Assembly (NCBI GenBank): GCA_017536845.1
Contig: JAFWCP010000454.1
Span: forward strand, 1 to 9,069
DNA length: 9,069 nt
Direction: 5' to 3'
DNA from: Solobacterium sp.
Lineage (GTDB): Bacteria > Bacillota_I > Bacilli_A > Erysipelotrichales > Erysipelotrichaceae
Positions 1 through 6,376 of this stretch are shown piece by piece. Numbering within the stretch: the first letter of the stretch is position 1; every line of letters starts with the position of its first letter. A program made the position numbers and the translations under genes. The notes under the pieces were generated by a model. It was given only the letters and a program-made list of their open reading frames with translations, did no database searches and had not been told where the DNA came from.

Positions 1-1
1 A

Positions 2-1063
2 GGTGGCAAGCAGTACTGGTATGAAAACGGCACCCGCCAGGGAATGCCGGGTGATCCCAAAAACATCACCGATACCGTCTACGGCTATGAAAGAGGCCGG
101 GAAATCTATGACCCGGCAAGTGACGGCTGGTACTGGTTGGATGCCATCTACAATGGCGCCAAGGCGGAAAACAAGGAAGTCTGGATGCCCTACATCTACC
201 AGAGTGACATGGCAGCCGGCATTAACAAGGAAGGCAAATGGGTCAGGTACAATGCTGACGGCAAGATGGTCAAAGGCTGGTACATACCGGTCGGGACTGA
301 TGCCCAGCTGTATCCGGAACAGGTCGGCAACCTGTATTACTATGACCTGATCACCGGCCAGATGGTCAAGGGCGACTATGCCATTGACGGGACCTTGTAC
401 CACTTTGACGAAGTAACCGGCATTCTGGCGGACATCAACTATGGCTGGGGCTTCCCGGACAGGGTCTGGGATTTCCTGGATACCTTTATCTTCGGCTATG
501 GCCTGCGCTATGGCGACCTGGTATATTCGGCTGCCAATCCCGCCCTCAACAGCAAGCCCATCATCGAAAGGCTCATCAGCCCTTTCATCCGCTGTGTGGA
601 TTATTCCATCTACCCCGGCAATCCGCCGGTTGCAGTCAGTGAGGGCGGCGATCTGAACAACTGGTATCCGGATGGCTATGTCATGTATGATGCCCATGCC
701 ATTGACTGGATCAGCAAGAACATCCTGAACCTTTCCGAAGCGGATTTCGCTGCCCTGTTTGCCGAGGAAGAAGCCAAGAAGTACTGCTATTGTGAAGAAT
801 ACTTCACGATGAAGTACTACTACACTGCCAATACCCCGGCCGGCGTCGGCGGGCCGATTCCGGAGATGAAGTTTGACGGCGTCTATACGGCAGGTGATAT
901 TTACATTGTCACCTACGCAACCTATGCGCAATACTATGACGAAGGCCTTGGCGACTTTGCCTACAGCAAGGAACCGCTGGAACACTATATCGCCTACCTG
1001 CAGTACAAGAAGATTGACGGCAGTTATTACTGGTCCATCCTTGCCAACACGATTGTGAAATAA
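2..1063 (+). CDS. Cell-wall-binding-repeat surface protein, C-terminal part (5' end outside window)
   Basis: The reading frame is open from base 2 with no start or signal peptide in view, so this is the last 353 residues of a longer protein. Residues 1-145 carry aromatic- and glycine-rich repeats of the choline/glucan-binding type, for example GKQYWYENG, DGWYWLDAIYNGAK, GKWVRYNADGKMVKGWY and LYYYDLITGQMVKG. Such repeats hold exported proteins non-covalently on wall or teichoic polymers. From about residue 146 a roughly 205-residue region begins (GWGFPDRVWDFLDTF) that I do not recognise. It is rich in Tyr, Trp and Asp, has a Cys-x-Cys (YCYCEEY), and ends in a beta-like stretch (YIAYLQYKKIDGSYYWSIL). 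There is no LPXTG motif or C-terminal membrane anchor. Extracellular location is inferred from the repeats. A strong terminator follows 7 bases after the stop, so this is the last gene of its transcript. The catalytic role, if any, may lie in the unseen N-terminus. Confidence 0.85.
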   Translation, partial: GGKQYWYENGTRQGMPGDPKNITDTVYGYERGREIYDPASDGWYWLDAIYNGAKAENKEVWMPYIYQSDMAAGINKEGKWVRYNADGKMVKGWYIPVGTDAQLYPEQVGNLYYYDLITGQMVKGDYAIDGTLYHFDEVTGILADINYGWGFPDRVWDFLDTFIFGYGLRYGDLVYSAANPALNSKPIIERLISPFIRCVDYSIYPGNPPVAVSEGGDLNNWYPDGYVMYDAHAIDWISKNILNLSEADFAALFAEEEAKKYCYCEEYFTMKYYYTANTPAGVGGPIPEMKFDGVYTAGDIYIVTYATYAQYYDEGLGDFAYSKEPLEHYIAYLQYKKIDGSYYWSILANTIVK

Positions 1064-1069
1064 ACCATG

Positions 1070-1094
1070 CCCTCCCATGATCGGGAGGGTTTTT
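1070..1094 (+). terminator. Intrinsic terminator of the surface-protein gene
   Basis: A perfect 7-bp GC-rich stem (CCCTCCC at 1070-1076, GGGAGGG at 1083-1089) with a 6-base loop is followed at once by TTTTT (1090-1094). It starts 7 bases after the stop codon at 1061-1063. Confidence 0.88.
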
Positions 1095-1113
1095 CAATGC
1101 CGGTTCATACAGG

Positions 1114-1140
1114 AAAAATCCCGGGCTGAGTATCCGGGAT
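1114..1140 (-). terminator. Intrinsic terminator of the MoxR/DUF58/DUF4129 operon
   Basis: Read on the - strand, ATCCCGG (1140-1134) pairs perfectly with CCGGGAT (1124-1118) around a 9-base loop, and TTTTT (1118-1114) follows. The first stem base is also part of the TGA stop of the DUF4129 gene, so the terminator abuts the coding region directly. Together with the + strand terminator 20 bases away it separates two convergent transcripts. Confidence 0.82.
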
Positions 1141-2363
1141 CATGAAGGCGGGCCGGCATTGCGGCGCTGGTTTTCTTCCGCCACCAGGCTGTCATACAGC
1201 CGCTGGGCGGTATTCATTTCTTCTTCGGTAACAGGCTCCCTGCTGTAGCGGGCCTTGCGGTAAAGGCTGCGCAGCTGCTCATCGGTATGCAGGAACAGTT
1301 CGGAAGAAGCTGCAGTGATTTCCTCTGTCGTCCGGGCGGCATCAATCTTTACCCCCCGTGCCCTCAGATAGTCGAGATACCGTCTGTAGATATACCGGAT
1401 CCGGCTGCGGCTGTCTGTATCTTCTTTCCGTCTTTTCTTCTGTTTCTGCCGTTTCTTCCTGATAACCGTTCCTTCCGCATTCTGAATCCGGAACTTCTGC
1501 CTCTGGAAGATGTCTGAGTTCAGCAGCCATACCGCCGCCAAGACAAGCAGGACGATGACCGCAATGGTCAGAACAGCCATCCAGGGCATGTCAAAGGCAG
1601 CGGGATGAAAGTCCGGATTGTCCTGGGCCGTGCCTGGAGGAGTGTAAGTCCATTCCTCGGCCGGGAACAGGTCGGGAAGCCCATCTGTCCCTGGCGTTTC
1701 TTCATAGCCGGTCAGATAGATGATCATTCTGATCCCCCAGGTAACAAGGCTCATGATGATGTAAAGCAGAAAGCCGGCCCCTGCAGCAAGCAGGGCAACC
1801 AGGCTGACCGGGACAAGGCGCAGATACCAGAAAACCACACCCAGAACAGCACCTGCGGCAATCACTGCTGCAAGCATGCCGATGCTGAGGAAAGACCAGG
1901 AAAGGCCCATGGACCCCTCCGCCCGCAGCATCCGCAATGCCAGCAGCACCAGCAGTGCAGCTGTCAGTACAAGGCATAACGATGCCATGCTGCAGGCATG
2001 GAAAGAAAGGATGGCGAAAAGGCCGCAGACGGCAAGGATACAGGCTGCCTCTTTGCGATACGTGCTGCTGTCCGGGTAAAACTCCCCTCTTACAAGGATA
2101 GCAGCAGCATACAGAAGGATGGCAGCACCGGCAATCCTGCCAGGCAAAGATGCAGGATGCATAAACACGGCTGCCGGAAATAAAGCAAGGAATATCCGCA
2201 ATGGCTTACGAGATGCCCTAACGGCGGGAAAGGAAACAGCAAGAATCCCAATGGCAAGAAAAGAAAGGAATTTCAGGTCACTGCTGAAAGGGGCAAAAAG
2301 GCTCAGCACGGCGATGCAGCAGAACACCTGGCCGCCCAGGCGCAGGGCAGGAAAACTACGCAT
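1140..2363 (-). CDS. Polytopic membrane protein with C-terminal DUF4129 domain
   Basis: 407 residues. The first ~280 contain about eight or nine hydrophobic segments (roughly 11-28, 31-50, 53-70, 74-91, 104-120, 125-144, 154-179, 184-214 and 261-281), with a polar, Pro/Asp-rich loop at 217-258 before the last helix. A strongly basic linker follows (301-313, IRKKRQKQKKRRK), probably cytosolic by the positive-inside rule. Residues 319-393 match the DUF4129 pattern: an Arg/Tyr-rich helix (RYIYRRYLDYL), the turn RTTEEIT, then LRSLYRKARYSREPVTEEE. DUF4129 proteins are usually encoded with MoxR ATPases and DUF58 proteins, as here; their biochemical role is not established. The start ATG overlaps the end of the DUF58 gene by 8 bases and has a GGGAGGG ribosome site inside that gene, which suggests coupled translation. 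It is the last gene of the operon. The DUF4129 assignment is from motif recognition, not a search. Confidence 0.85.
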   Translation of the reverse strand: MRSFPALRLGGQVFCCIAVLSLFAPFSSDLKFLSFLAIGILAVSFPAVRASRKPLRIFLALFPAAVFMHPASLPGRIAGAAILLYAAAILVRGEFYPDSSTYRKEAACILAVCGLFAILSFHACSMASLCLVLTAALLVLLALRMLRAEGSMGLSWSFLSIGMLAAVIAAGAVLGVVFWYLRLVPVSLVALLAAGAGFLLYIIMSLVTWGIRMIIYLTGYEETPGTDGLPDLFPAEEWTYTPPGTAQDNPDFHPAAFDMPWMAVLTIAVIVLLVLAAVWLLNSDIFQRQKFRIQNAEGTVIRKKRQKQKKRRKEDTDSRSRIRYIYRRYLDYLRARGVKIDAARTTEEITAASSELFLHTDEQLRSLYRKARYSREPVTEEEMNTAQRLYDSLVAEENQRRNAGPPS

Positions 2364-3414
2364 GGTCCATTCCCTCCCTTGAAGTCAGAATACAGACCTG
2401 CGTCCCCATGACAGCTTCCAGCCGCCTGACGCCGGTCCTGATTTCTTCATTGACCTCCGGTGCAATGACAATATAGCCTTTGCACAGATCGTTGACGGCA
2501 CAGTCAGCCAGGAGCTGATGAAAGCTCTGGTAGCGGGTGAAACGGCAGACGCCGATCCTTCGCTGCACTTCAAAGCAATGTACCCGCCCGACCCCGTTTT
2601 TCCGTGACTGCAGGTCACCGTTTGACAGCACGGCATAGGGAATCTGCCGGCGTTCCAGTTCATCACAGACCGTCCGGACAAGCCTCAGGCAGTATTCCGT
2701 ATCCGTTTTCTTCCCTGCTTCGATATCCACCAGCACGGCAACATCGGTATTTACGGTATGGTCATACTGTTTCACCATGAGCCTTCCGGTGTGGGCGCTC
2801 TGCAGCCATGAGACTGCCTTCAAAGGTTCAGATCCTGTATACTCCCGATAGCTCAATATCATGCCCGGATCTTCGAAGATAAAGCGGCGGACGGAAATAT
2901 CACCAAGAAGCCCGCCCAGCGGCTTGTCCAGACCCTGGTCTTCCACCGGCTTTGCCGTACATACCACTGTAATCGGGATGTCCATAGAGCGGATTACAGA
3001 ACGCAGGCCCAGGAAGTCACCGGTTTCAAGATACACCTTCCCCAGCGCATGCCTTCCCCGTTCCCTGAAACAGAGCCGGACTGTCCCATGGCATGCATGC
3101 TGAGGAAGCAGGGAAGTATCCACGTTGAAAAGGCTGCGTGTATAGTTTTCCTTTCCATCCTCCCATTCTTCCAGCACCTTTACGGCATCATCAAACAGGA
3201 AGGCAGCACTGACCGCAGGCATTGGCCAGAAGGCGGTATTGATGATCTGATAGCTCAGGGTGGCAGCCTCTTCGGGCTCAGTCAGGCGCATGTCAATCTC
3301 AAACTGTATCCTGATATGGCTGTTCCAGTATTTCAGGCTGTGGAACTCAGCCAGCGCCAGGACAATGACAATGCTGAGGAGGATGACAGCCAGAAAAGGA
3401 GGAAGCGTGCTCAT
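2356..3414 (-). CDS. DUF58 (vWA-like) membrane-anchored protein
   Basis: 352 residues. One N-terminal hydrophobic helix (about 6-24) anchors the protein; residues ~35-140 look like a beta-rich domain, followed by the DUF58 core. The family signature is at about 183-217: DPGMILSYREYTGSEPLKAVSW, then LQSAHTGRLMVKQY, matching the usual pattern of R-x-Y-x-x-G, W and SA-x-x-G-x-L-x-V. The following hydrophobic strand AVLVDIE (226-232) sits where a vWA fold carries its DxSxS metal-site motif; the serine pattern is absent, so metal binding is doubtful. DUF58 proteins are partners of MoxR ATPases and are thought to help membrane or extracellular protein maturation. The start codon shares an ATGA overlap with the MoxR stop, indicating coupled translation. 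The upstream frameshift in MoxR could therefore reduce its expression by polarity unless an internal promoter exists. Confidence 0.9.
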   Translation of the reverse strand: MSTLPPFLAVILLSIVIVLALAEFHSLKYWNSHIRIQFEIDMRLTEPEEAATLSYQIINTAFWPMPAVSAAFLFDDAVKVLEEWEDGKENYTRSLFNVDTSLLPQHACHGTVRLCFRERGRHALGKVYLETGDFLGLRSVIRSMDIPITVVCTAKPVEDQGLDKPLGGLLGDISVRRFIFEDPGMILSYREYTGSEPLKAVSWLQSAHTGRLMVKQYDHTVNTDVAVLVDIEAGKKTDTEYCLRLVRTVCDELERRQIPYAVLSNGDLQSRKNGVGRVHCFEVQRRIGVCRFTRYQSFHQLLADCAVNDLCKGYIVIAPEVNEEIRTGVRRLEAVMGTQVCILTSREGMDHA

Positions 3415-4347
3415 TCGGTGGGAACGGGCAGCTCATTCAGAAGCTGCCTGACAAAAGCTTCCGGTTCCAGGTGGCTGCCGTTAAGAACCGCAAGACGATG
3501 GGCAAGAACCGGAACAGCATTCTTTTTCACATCTTCCGGGATGACGTAGCTGCGTCCTGCCATGGCTGCTGTAATCTGGGCTGCCTTATACAGGGCGATA
3601 GATCCACGGGCACTGACGCCATAGGCCAGACGTGTGCTCCTGCGGGTTGCGGTGATGATCGACATGATGTAATCGGTCACAGCCTCACTGACCTCCACTT
3701 CCCGGTACATCTGCCGCAGCTGTGCCAGTTCTTCCATCGTGATGCAGGGTTCAAGCGAAGCAATAATGTCTTTGGTGTCTTCCCTGCGCAGGACCTGCTT
3801 TTCCTGTTCCGGTTCCATATAGCCCAGGGAAAGCTTCATGAAGAAACGGTCCAGCTGTGCTTCGGGCAAGGGGAAGGTTCCGTAGGATTCAACAGGATTC
3901 TGGGTTGCCATGACAATGTAGGGTTCTTCCAGCGGATATGTCTTGCCATCAATGGAGATCTGAGCTCTCTTCCATGACTTCCAGCAGGGCGGACTGGCTT
4001 CTTGGCACAGCCCGGTTGATTTCATCTGCCAGCACGACATTGTCAAACAACGGGCCGGGACGGAATTCAAAAACACCTTCTTTGGGATTGTAGAAGTGGA
4101 TGCCGGTCAGGTCTGACGGGAGGATGTCCGGGGTAAACTGGATCCGGCGGAATTCGCCGCCGATGCACTTCGCGAAGGCTCTTAACAGCATCGTCTTGCC
4201 GGTGCCGGGAAGATCTTCCAGCAGCACGTGGCCGGAAGCAACAAGGCAGACGCCGATCCGGCAGATGACATCTTCCTTGCCTAAAATCACCTTGCCGCAG
4301 GCTGCCAGCAGCCTGTCTTTGAAGGAAGTAAACAACACGGTATTCAT
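3411..4347 (-). pseudogene. MoxR-family AAA+ ATPase, interrupted by a frameshift
   Basis: The start ATG at 4347-4345 is fixed by an AAGGAGG site 7 bases upstream and by the MoxR N-terminus (MNTVLFTSFKDRLL). Frame 1 gives 132 residues: Walker A EDLPGTGKT (44-52), Walker B VVLADEINRA (104-113) and ALLEVMEE (120-127), then a spurious SSDLH and a stop. The rest continues in another frame from AQISIDGKTYPLEEPY and includes sensor-1 ATQNP, the EAQLDRF arginine, and a sensor-2-like GVSARGSIAL. The break lies in the - strand AG repeat at about 3970-3965. One additional AG unit would restore the canonical ALLEVMEERAQISIDGK and a 312-residue protein, the normal family length. All other motifs are intact, so the lesion is recent, or is a sequencing or assembly error. 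MoxR ATPases act as chaperone-like remodelers with DUF58/vWA partners. As written, the first product would be ATPase-truncated and inactive. It is the first gene of the operon and shares ATGA with the DUF58 start. Confidence 0.88.
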
Positions 4348-4374
4348 CAAAAAGCCTCCTTGAGATATGTCCAT

Positions 4375-4403
4375 AAAGTAACGAAAAACGGAAGCAATGT
4401 CAA
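4375..4403 (-). promoter_or_regulatory. Candidate sigma-A promoter of the MoxR/DUF58/DUF4129 operon
   Basis: On the - strand a perfect -35 TTGACA (4403-4398) is followed by a 17-bp spacer and a weak -10 TACTTT (4380-4375, three of six consensus bases). The predicted start of transcription near 4368 would give a leader of about 20 bases carrying the AAGGAGG site (4361-4355). Position and -35 quality support it; the -10 is poor. Confidence 0.5.
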
Positions 4404-4623
4404 CAATGATACCGTTTGCTGCATCATGCCATGGCGGAATCCGTCTCAGTATCGGCAAGGTCATCCCATACTATATGCCGTAAGCGGCGGAAAACTGCGC
4501 AGTTGTATGTTGCCTGGAAAAAGGAAAAACAGGCAGGAAGAGCGAAAATCCCAGGCTGCTGCGAGCCACAACTGCCTGCTCATATACTGCACCCGCTCTA
4601 TATTAGAAATATGGCGTTTTACC

Positions 4624-4670
4624 GTTATCGGGCTAAAACTCAGAGTTTTTCGGACTTTTAGCCCATTAAC
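4624..4670. repeat. Palindromic intergenic element, copy 1
   Basis: The element begins GTTATCGGGCTAAAACTCA and ends TTTTAGCCCATTAAC. Its arms GGGCTAAAA (4630-4638) and TTTTAGCCC (4656-4664) pair perfectly, and the flanking GTTA and TAAC also pair. Copy 2 starts exactly 52 bp downstream with the same first 19 bases. Copy 1 has lost a G of the right arm (CCCATTAAC versus CCCGATTAAC) and has a C-C mismatch at 4639/4655. Confidence 0.8.
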
Positions 4671-4675
4671 CATCC

Positions 4676-4723
4676 GTTATCGGGCTAAAACTCAATGTTT
4701 TTCCGAGTTTTAGCCCGATTAAC
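4676..4723. repeat. Palindromic intergenic element, copy 2
   Basis: This better-preserved copy has a perfect 13-bp inverted repeat, CGGGCTAAAACTC (4681-4693) with GAGTTTTAGCCCG (4705-4717), around an 11-base loop. The stem extends by 2 bp plus GTT/AAC across a one-base bulge. No U-run follows on either strand, so it is not a standard intrinsic terminator. Two copies in one gap suggest a dispersed REP- or MITE-like family; whether more copies exist in the genome cannot be seen here. Confidence 0.8.
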
Positions 4724-4781
4724 TCCAAAGTGCATTTTTAGTACCTTGTATCCGCCCCTTCAGCATAGCTCTGCCATCAGA

Positions 4782-4961
4782 CTATGACAGCAGGTTTTCG
4801 TTGACGATAATGTCGATTTTCTTTTCCGGGATGCGCCGATCATTCTGGATTTCGTCATCGTTACGGTCAAAGCGATCAACGTCGAGGATATAGATCAGAT
4901 TTCCCGGTTTCAGTTCCTGGGCCAGTTTTTATTGCAGCCCGTTGAAGCCTTTCCCGGAAAT
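4782..4961 (-). pseudogene. Serine recombinase (resolvase family) remnant
   Basis: Translating the - strand from 4961 gives ISGKGFNGLQ, a TAA stop at 4931-4929, then KLAQELKPGNLIYILDVDRF, DRNDDEIQNDRRIP and EKKIDIIVNENLLS, then TAG. This follows the middle of resolvase/invertase catalytic domains: SGKDFxRP, LKxGDLLYIxxxDRLGRNYDEI, EKxIDIVVLDMPLL. The usual LGRNY is degraded to FDRND, the second motif is short by about two residues, there is an internal stop, and both ends are missing: no N-terminal Tyr-x-Arg-Val-Ser with the nucleophilic serine and no C-terminal HTH. It is therefore dead debris of a mobile element or plasmid-type resolvase. The 80 bases up to the HTH gene at 5049 might belong to the same wreck in shifted frames, but I cannot align them. 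Recognition is by motif memory only. Confidence 0.6.
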
Positions 4962-5048
4962 CCTGCCTGGATGAATGCTTTTCATCGAGCATTGATTTCG
5001 GAGAAGACCATGAACTGCCAATCTTCGTAATGACCGGCAGCGCATAGA

Positions 5049-5465
5049 TCAGTTCCCCTGCGGTTTTTGCTTTTTAGGCTTCCCGATATCGTGAGTCTGC
5101 CGCCAGTCTTTCTCTTTCATTGATAACCGGATCCTCCCTTCGTTGCTGAGATCATAACCTGCCCATTCTTCGGCAAAATCATCAAGCCATGTTTTTTTGT
5201 AGACAAAGGTTTTCCCAAACCTGGTGTATTTCACTAATTGATATTTTCTGAAAAGAGCGAGCTTTTTCTGCGTCGTTTTCAGGTATTTCGCTGCTTCATC
5301 AGGAAACATGTATTCCGGATTCAAATCTTCCCTTTTATCCTCAACTGGCTTTTCATTATGTTCAGTGGATGATTTGTTTTCTCTTTGGTTTCCTGAAGAC
5401 ACATCCTGTACTTTAATCTGAATAACGGGACCTTCTTCATTTCCAAACAATTGGATTAAAATCAT
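5049..5465 (-). CDS. Small HTH (excisionase/MerR-like) DNA-binding protein
   Basis: 138 codons from the ATG at 5465. Residues 52-101 (YMFPDEAAKYLKTTQKKLAL, then a basic strand and YKKTWLDDFAEEW) fit the HTH_17/excisionase-type winged helix: tyrosine-proline entry, EAAKYL first helix, TQKKLALF second helix, and a wing ending in W-L-D-D-F. Residues 22-50 are polar and disordered-looking, and the C-terminus is Lys/Gln/Pro rich. The chosen ATG has no ribosome site, and an in-frame TGA lies 3 codons upstream. The good site belongs to the overlapping ORF at 5553-5437, so either translation is coupled to it or the two are halves of one frameshifted gene. It lies just upstream (same strand) of the resolvase remnant, consistent with mobile-element cargo or an excision/regulatory factor. 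Function beyond DNA binding is unknown. Confidence 0.65.
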   Translation of the reverse strand: MILIQLFGNEEGPVIQIKVQDVSSGNQRENKSSTEHNEKPVEDKREDLNPEYMFPDEAAKYLKTTQKKLALFRKYQLVKYTRFGKTFVYKKTWLDDFAEEWAGYDLSNEGRIRLSMKEKDWRQTHDIGKPKKQKPQGN

Positions 5466-5553
5466 CTCTGAGATTCATCCAATACTTGAGAATCCTCTCA
5501 AATGATTCTATTTTACTGTCTTCCAACTCAACTACTATTGTTATTGCTTTCAT
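5437..5553 (-). CDS. 38-codon ORF, probable N-terminal half of the frameshifted HTH gene
   Basis: ATG at 5553-5551 has an AGGAGG site (5567-5562) 8 bases upstream, the best ribosome site in this area. The product begins MKAITIVVELEDSKIESFER and continues ILKYWMNLRDDFNPIVWK before TGA at 5439-5437. It looks protein-like, with a beta strand and then an amphipathic helix. Its stop lies inside the HTH ORF, overlapping by 29 bases. Removing the single T of AAATGAAGAAGG would join it to the HTH frame as VWKEEGPVIQIK and give one 167-residue protein. I infer a frameshifted gene. A genuine small leader peptide with coupled translation is the alternative. Confidence 0.5.
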   Translation of the reverse strand: MKAITIVVELEDSKIESFERILKYWMNLRDDFNPIVWK

Positions 5554-5561
5554 TTTCTCTT

Positions 5562-5567
5562 CCTCCT
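5562..5567 (-). promoter_or_regulatory. Ribosome binding site deciding the start at 5553
   Basis: AGGAGG on the - strand lies 8 bases from the ATG at 5553, whereas the HTH ORF's own ATG at 5465 has only TCTCAGAG in front of it. This places translation initiation at the 38-codon ORF rather than at the annotated-length HTH ORF. Confidence 0.7.
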
Positions 5568-5590
5568 ATAAACACTTCATATTCTAACTG

Positions 5591-5599
5591 TGAGATAAT
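5591..5599 (+). promoter_or_regulatory. Candidate extended -10 promoter of the DUF6994-like gene
   Basis: TGAGATAAT matches the extended -10 form TGnTATAAT in all but one base (G for the first T). No -35 is evident 16-18 bp upstream, which extended -10 promoters tolerate. Transcription would start about 7 bases on, almost exactly at the ATG at 5606, implying a leaderless or nearly leaderless message; consistent with this, no ribosome site is visible. Confidence 0.4.
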
Positions 5600-5605
5600 A
5601 TATGC

Positions 5606-6376
5606 ATGATAGATGTTTCATTCGATTTCACAATGGATAGTCCTGATTATTGGAAAAACTTCTGGGATAACAATAAAGGTCTCGGCGGTGGGGGATGTGA
5701 CCCTGATTCAGCCAGCAAAACATTGCAGAAATATCATCAATTATTATGGAGTAAACCACTGCCCTGCGGTGAAACCATGAATCTTACTTGCGGTTCAGAA
5801 AGCAATTATCTTACATGGAATCATTTTCGTTTTGGCAGCGATTCAATTCTTGCAAGTTTTCGATATCAAAGAAACAAAGACCTTCTCGTCAAAGTGGCGC
5901 AATCTGTTTCAGACTATAAAAGTTATATGGAAGATTTCGTTCACAGCTCTTACACGATTGGCGGGATGATTATCTTCCCTAAACATATAAACAGCATCAA
6001 CCAACGCCGAGGGACAAATCCATTCATCCGTGACCGATGGGATCTGACATTAGAATGCATCAGAAGATATTATTCAGGTGAAGAAAACCCTTTGAATGAT
6101 GTTCTTAAACAAGACAAAGAATTCTTTGACTTATTTATTGACTTCAAAGGTTATACAGATTTCTTCCTTTTACAGGATTGCTTATCTCAAGACGCTTCTT
6201 CAGTGAAGATCTGGCTTGGAAGTGGAAATCTTAAAGAAAATCCAATTCCTCAGACGATTGAAGAATACCTTTATTGGATAGAAACCGAATTGAGCTTTGT
6301 CAAAAAGAGAAACAAAAGGATAGAAGAATACTGCAAATTGAACATTGGAACAGCTTCTCAGGCAGATACCAAATGA
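5606..6376 (+). CDS. Hypothetical protein, DUF6994-like
   Basis: 256 residues, soluble, with no signal peptide or membrane segment. Recognisable blocks are FDFTMDSPDYWKNFW (6-20), DPDSASKTLQKYHQLLWSKP (32-51), LTWNHFRFGSDSI (69-81), a PKH-x(3)-SINQRRG stretch (125-136), then DRWDLTLECIRRYY (143-156) and DLFIDFKGYTDFFLLQD (175-191). These match my memory of the DUF6994 family of uncharacterised proteins, often scattered in gut Firmicutes; no biochemical function is known to me. The C-terminus (236-256) is charged and polar. The start at 5606 is the first in-frame ATG and is followed at once by the conserved FDFT block; no clear ribosome site precedes it. It is divergent from the HTH gene with only 52 bp between starts, so the HTH protein might regulate it. 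It is AT-richer than the operon to the left, which suggests separate ancestry. No terminator is evident after the stop. Confidence 0.75.
   Translation: MIDVSFDFTMDSPDYWKNFWDNNKGLGGGGCDPDSASKTLQKYHQLLWSKPLPCGETMNLTCGSESNYLTWNHFRFGSDSILASFRYQRNKDLLVKVAQSVSDYKSYMEDFVHSSYTIGGMIIFPKHINSINQRRGTNPFIRDRWDLTLECIRRYYSGEENPLNDVLKQDKEFFDLFIDFKGYTDFFLLQDCLSQDASSVKIWLGSGNLKENPIPQTIEEYLYWIETELSFVKKRNKRIEEYCKLNIGTASQADTK

Larger units (their letters stand above)
4404..4781. other. Gene-free intergenic stretch upstream of the MoxR operon
   Basis: I find no credible gene here. Short open frames of 60-117 codons occur on both strands but none combines a ribosome site with a recognisable or protein-like sequence, and several run through the palindromic repeats. 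Visible structure is a perfect 12-bp palindrome AACTGCGCAGTT (4493-4504), a 6-bp inverted repeat TGCCTG/CAGGCA (4511-4516 and 4530-4535) without a T-tract, and the two repeat elements listed separately. Confidence 0.6.

Noticed and set aside
3049..3977. Long + strand frames of 166 and 168 codons opposite DUF58 and MoxR
   Set aside because: They are shadows of well-supported - strand genes, with Cys/His/Arg-rich composition and no motifs.
4461..4673. 70-codon - strand ORF upstream of the MoxR operon
   Set aside because: No ribosome site, no conserved features, and its 5' end is built from the palindromic repeat.
4624..4723. CRISPR array from two 19-base identical segments 52 bp apart
   Set aside because: Only two copies, each strongly palindromic over its whole length and with similar internal sequence in place of unique spacers; no cas genes.
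4782..5465. IS607-type transposase (HTH plus serine recombinase in one gene)
   Set aside because: The order fits, but the HTH protein has its own stop and a different C-terminus, and the recombinase fragment resembles resolvase/invertase enzymes rather than IS607 TnpA.
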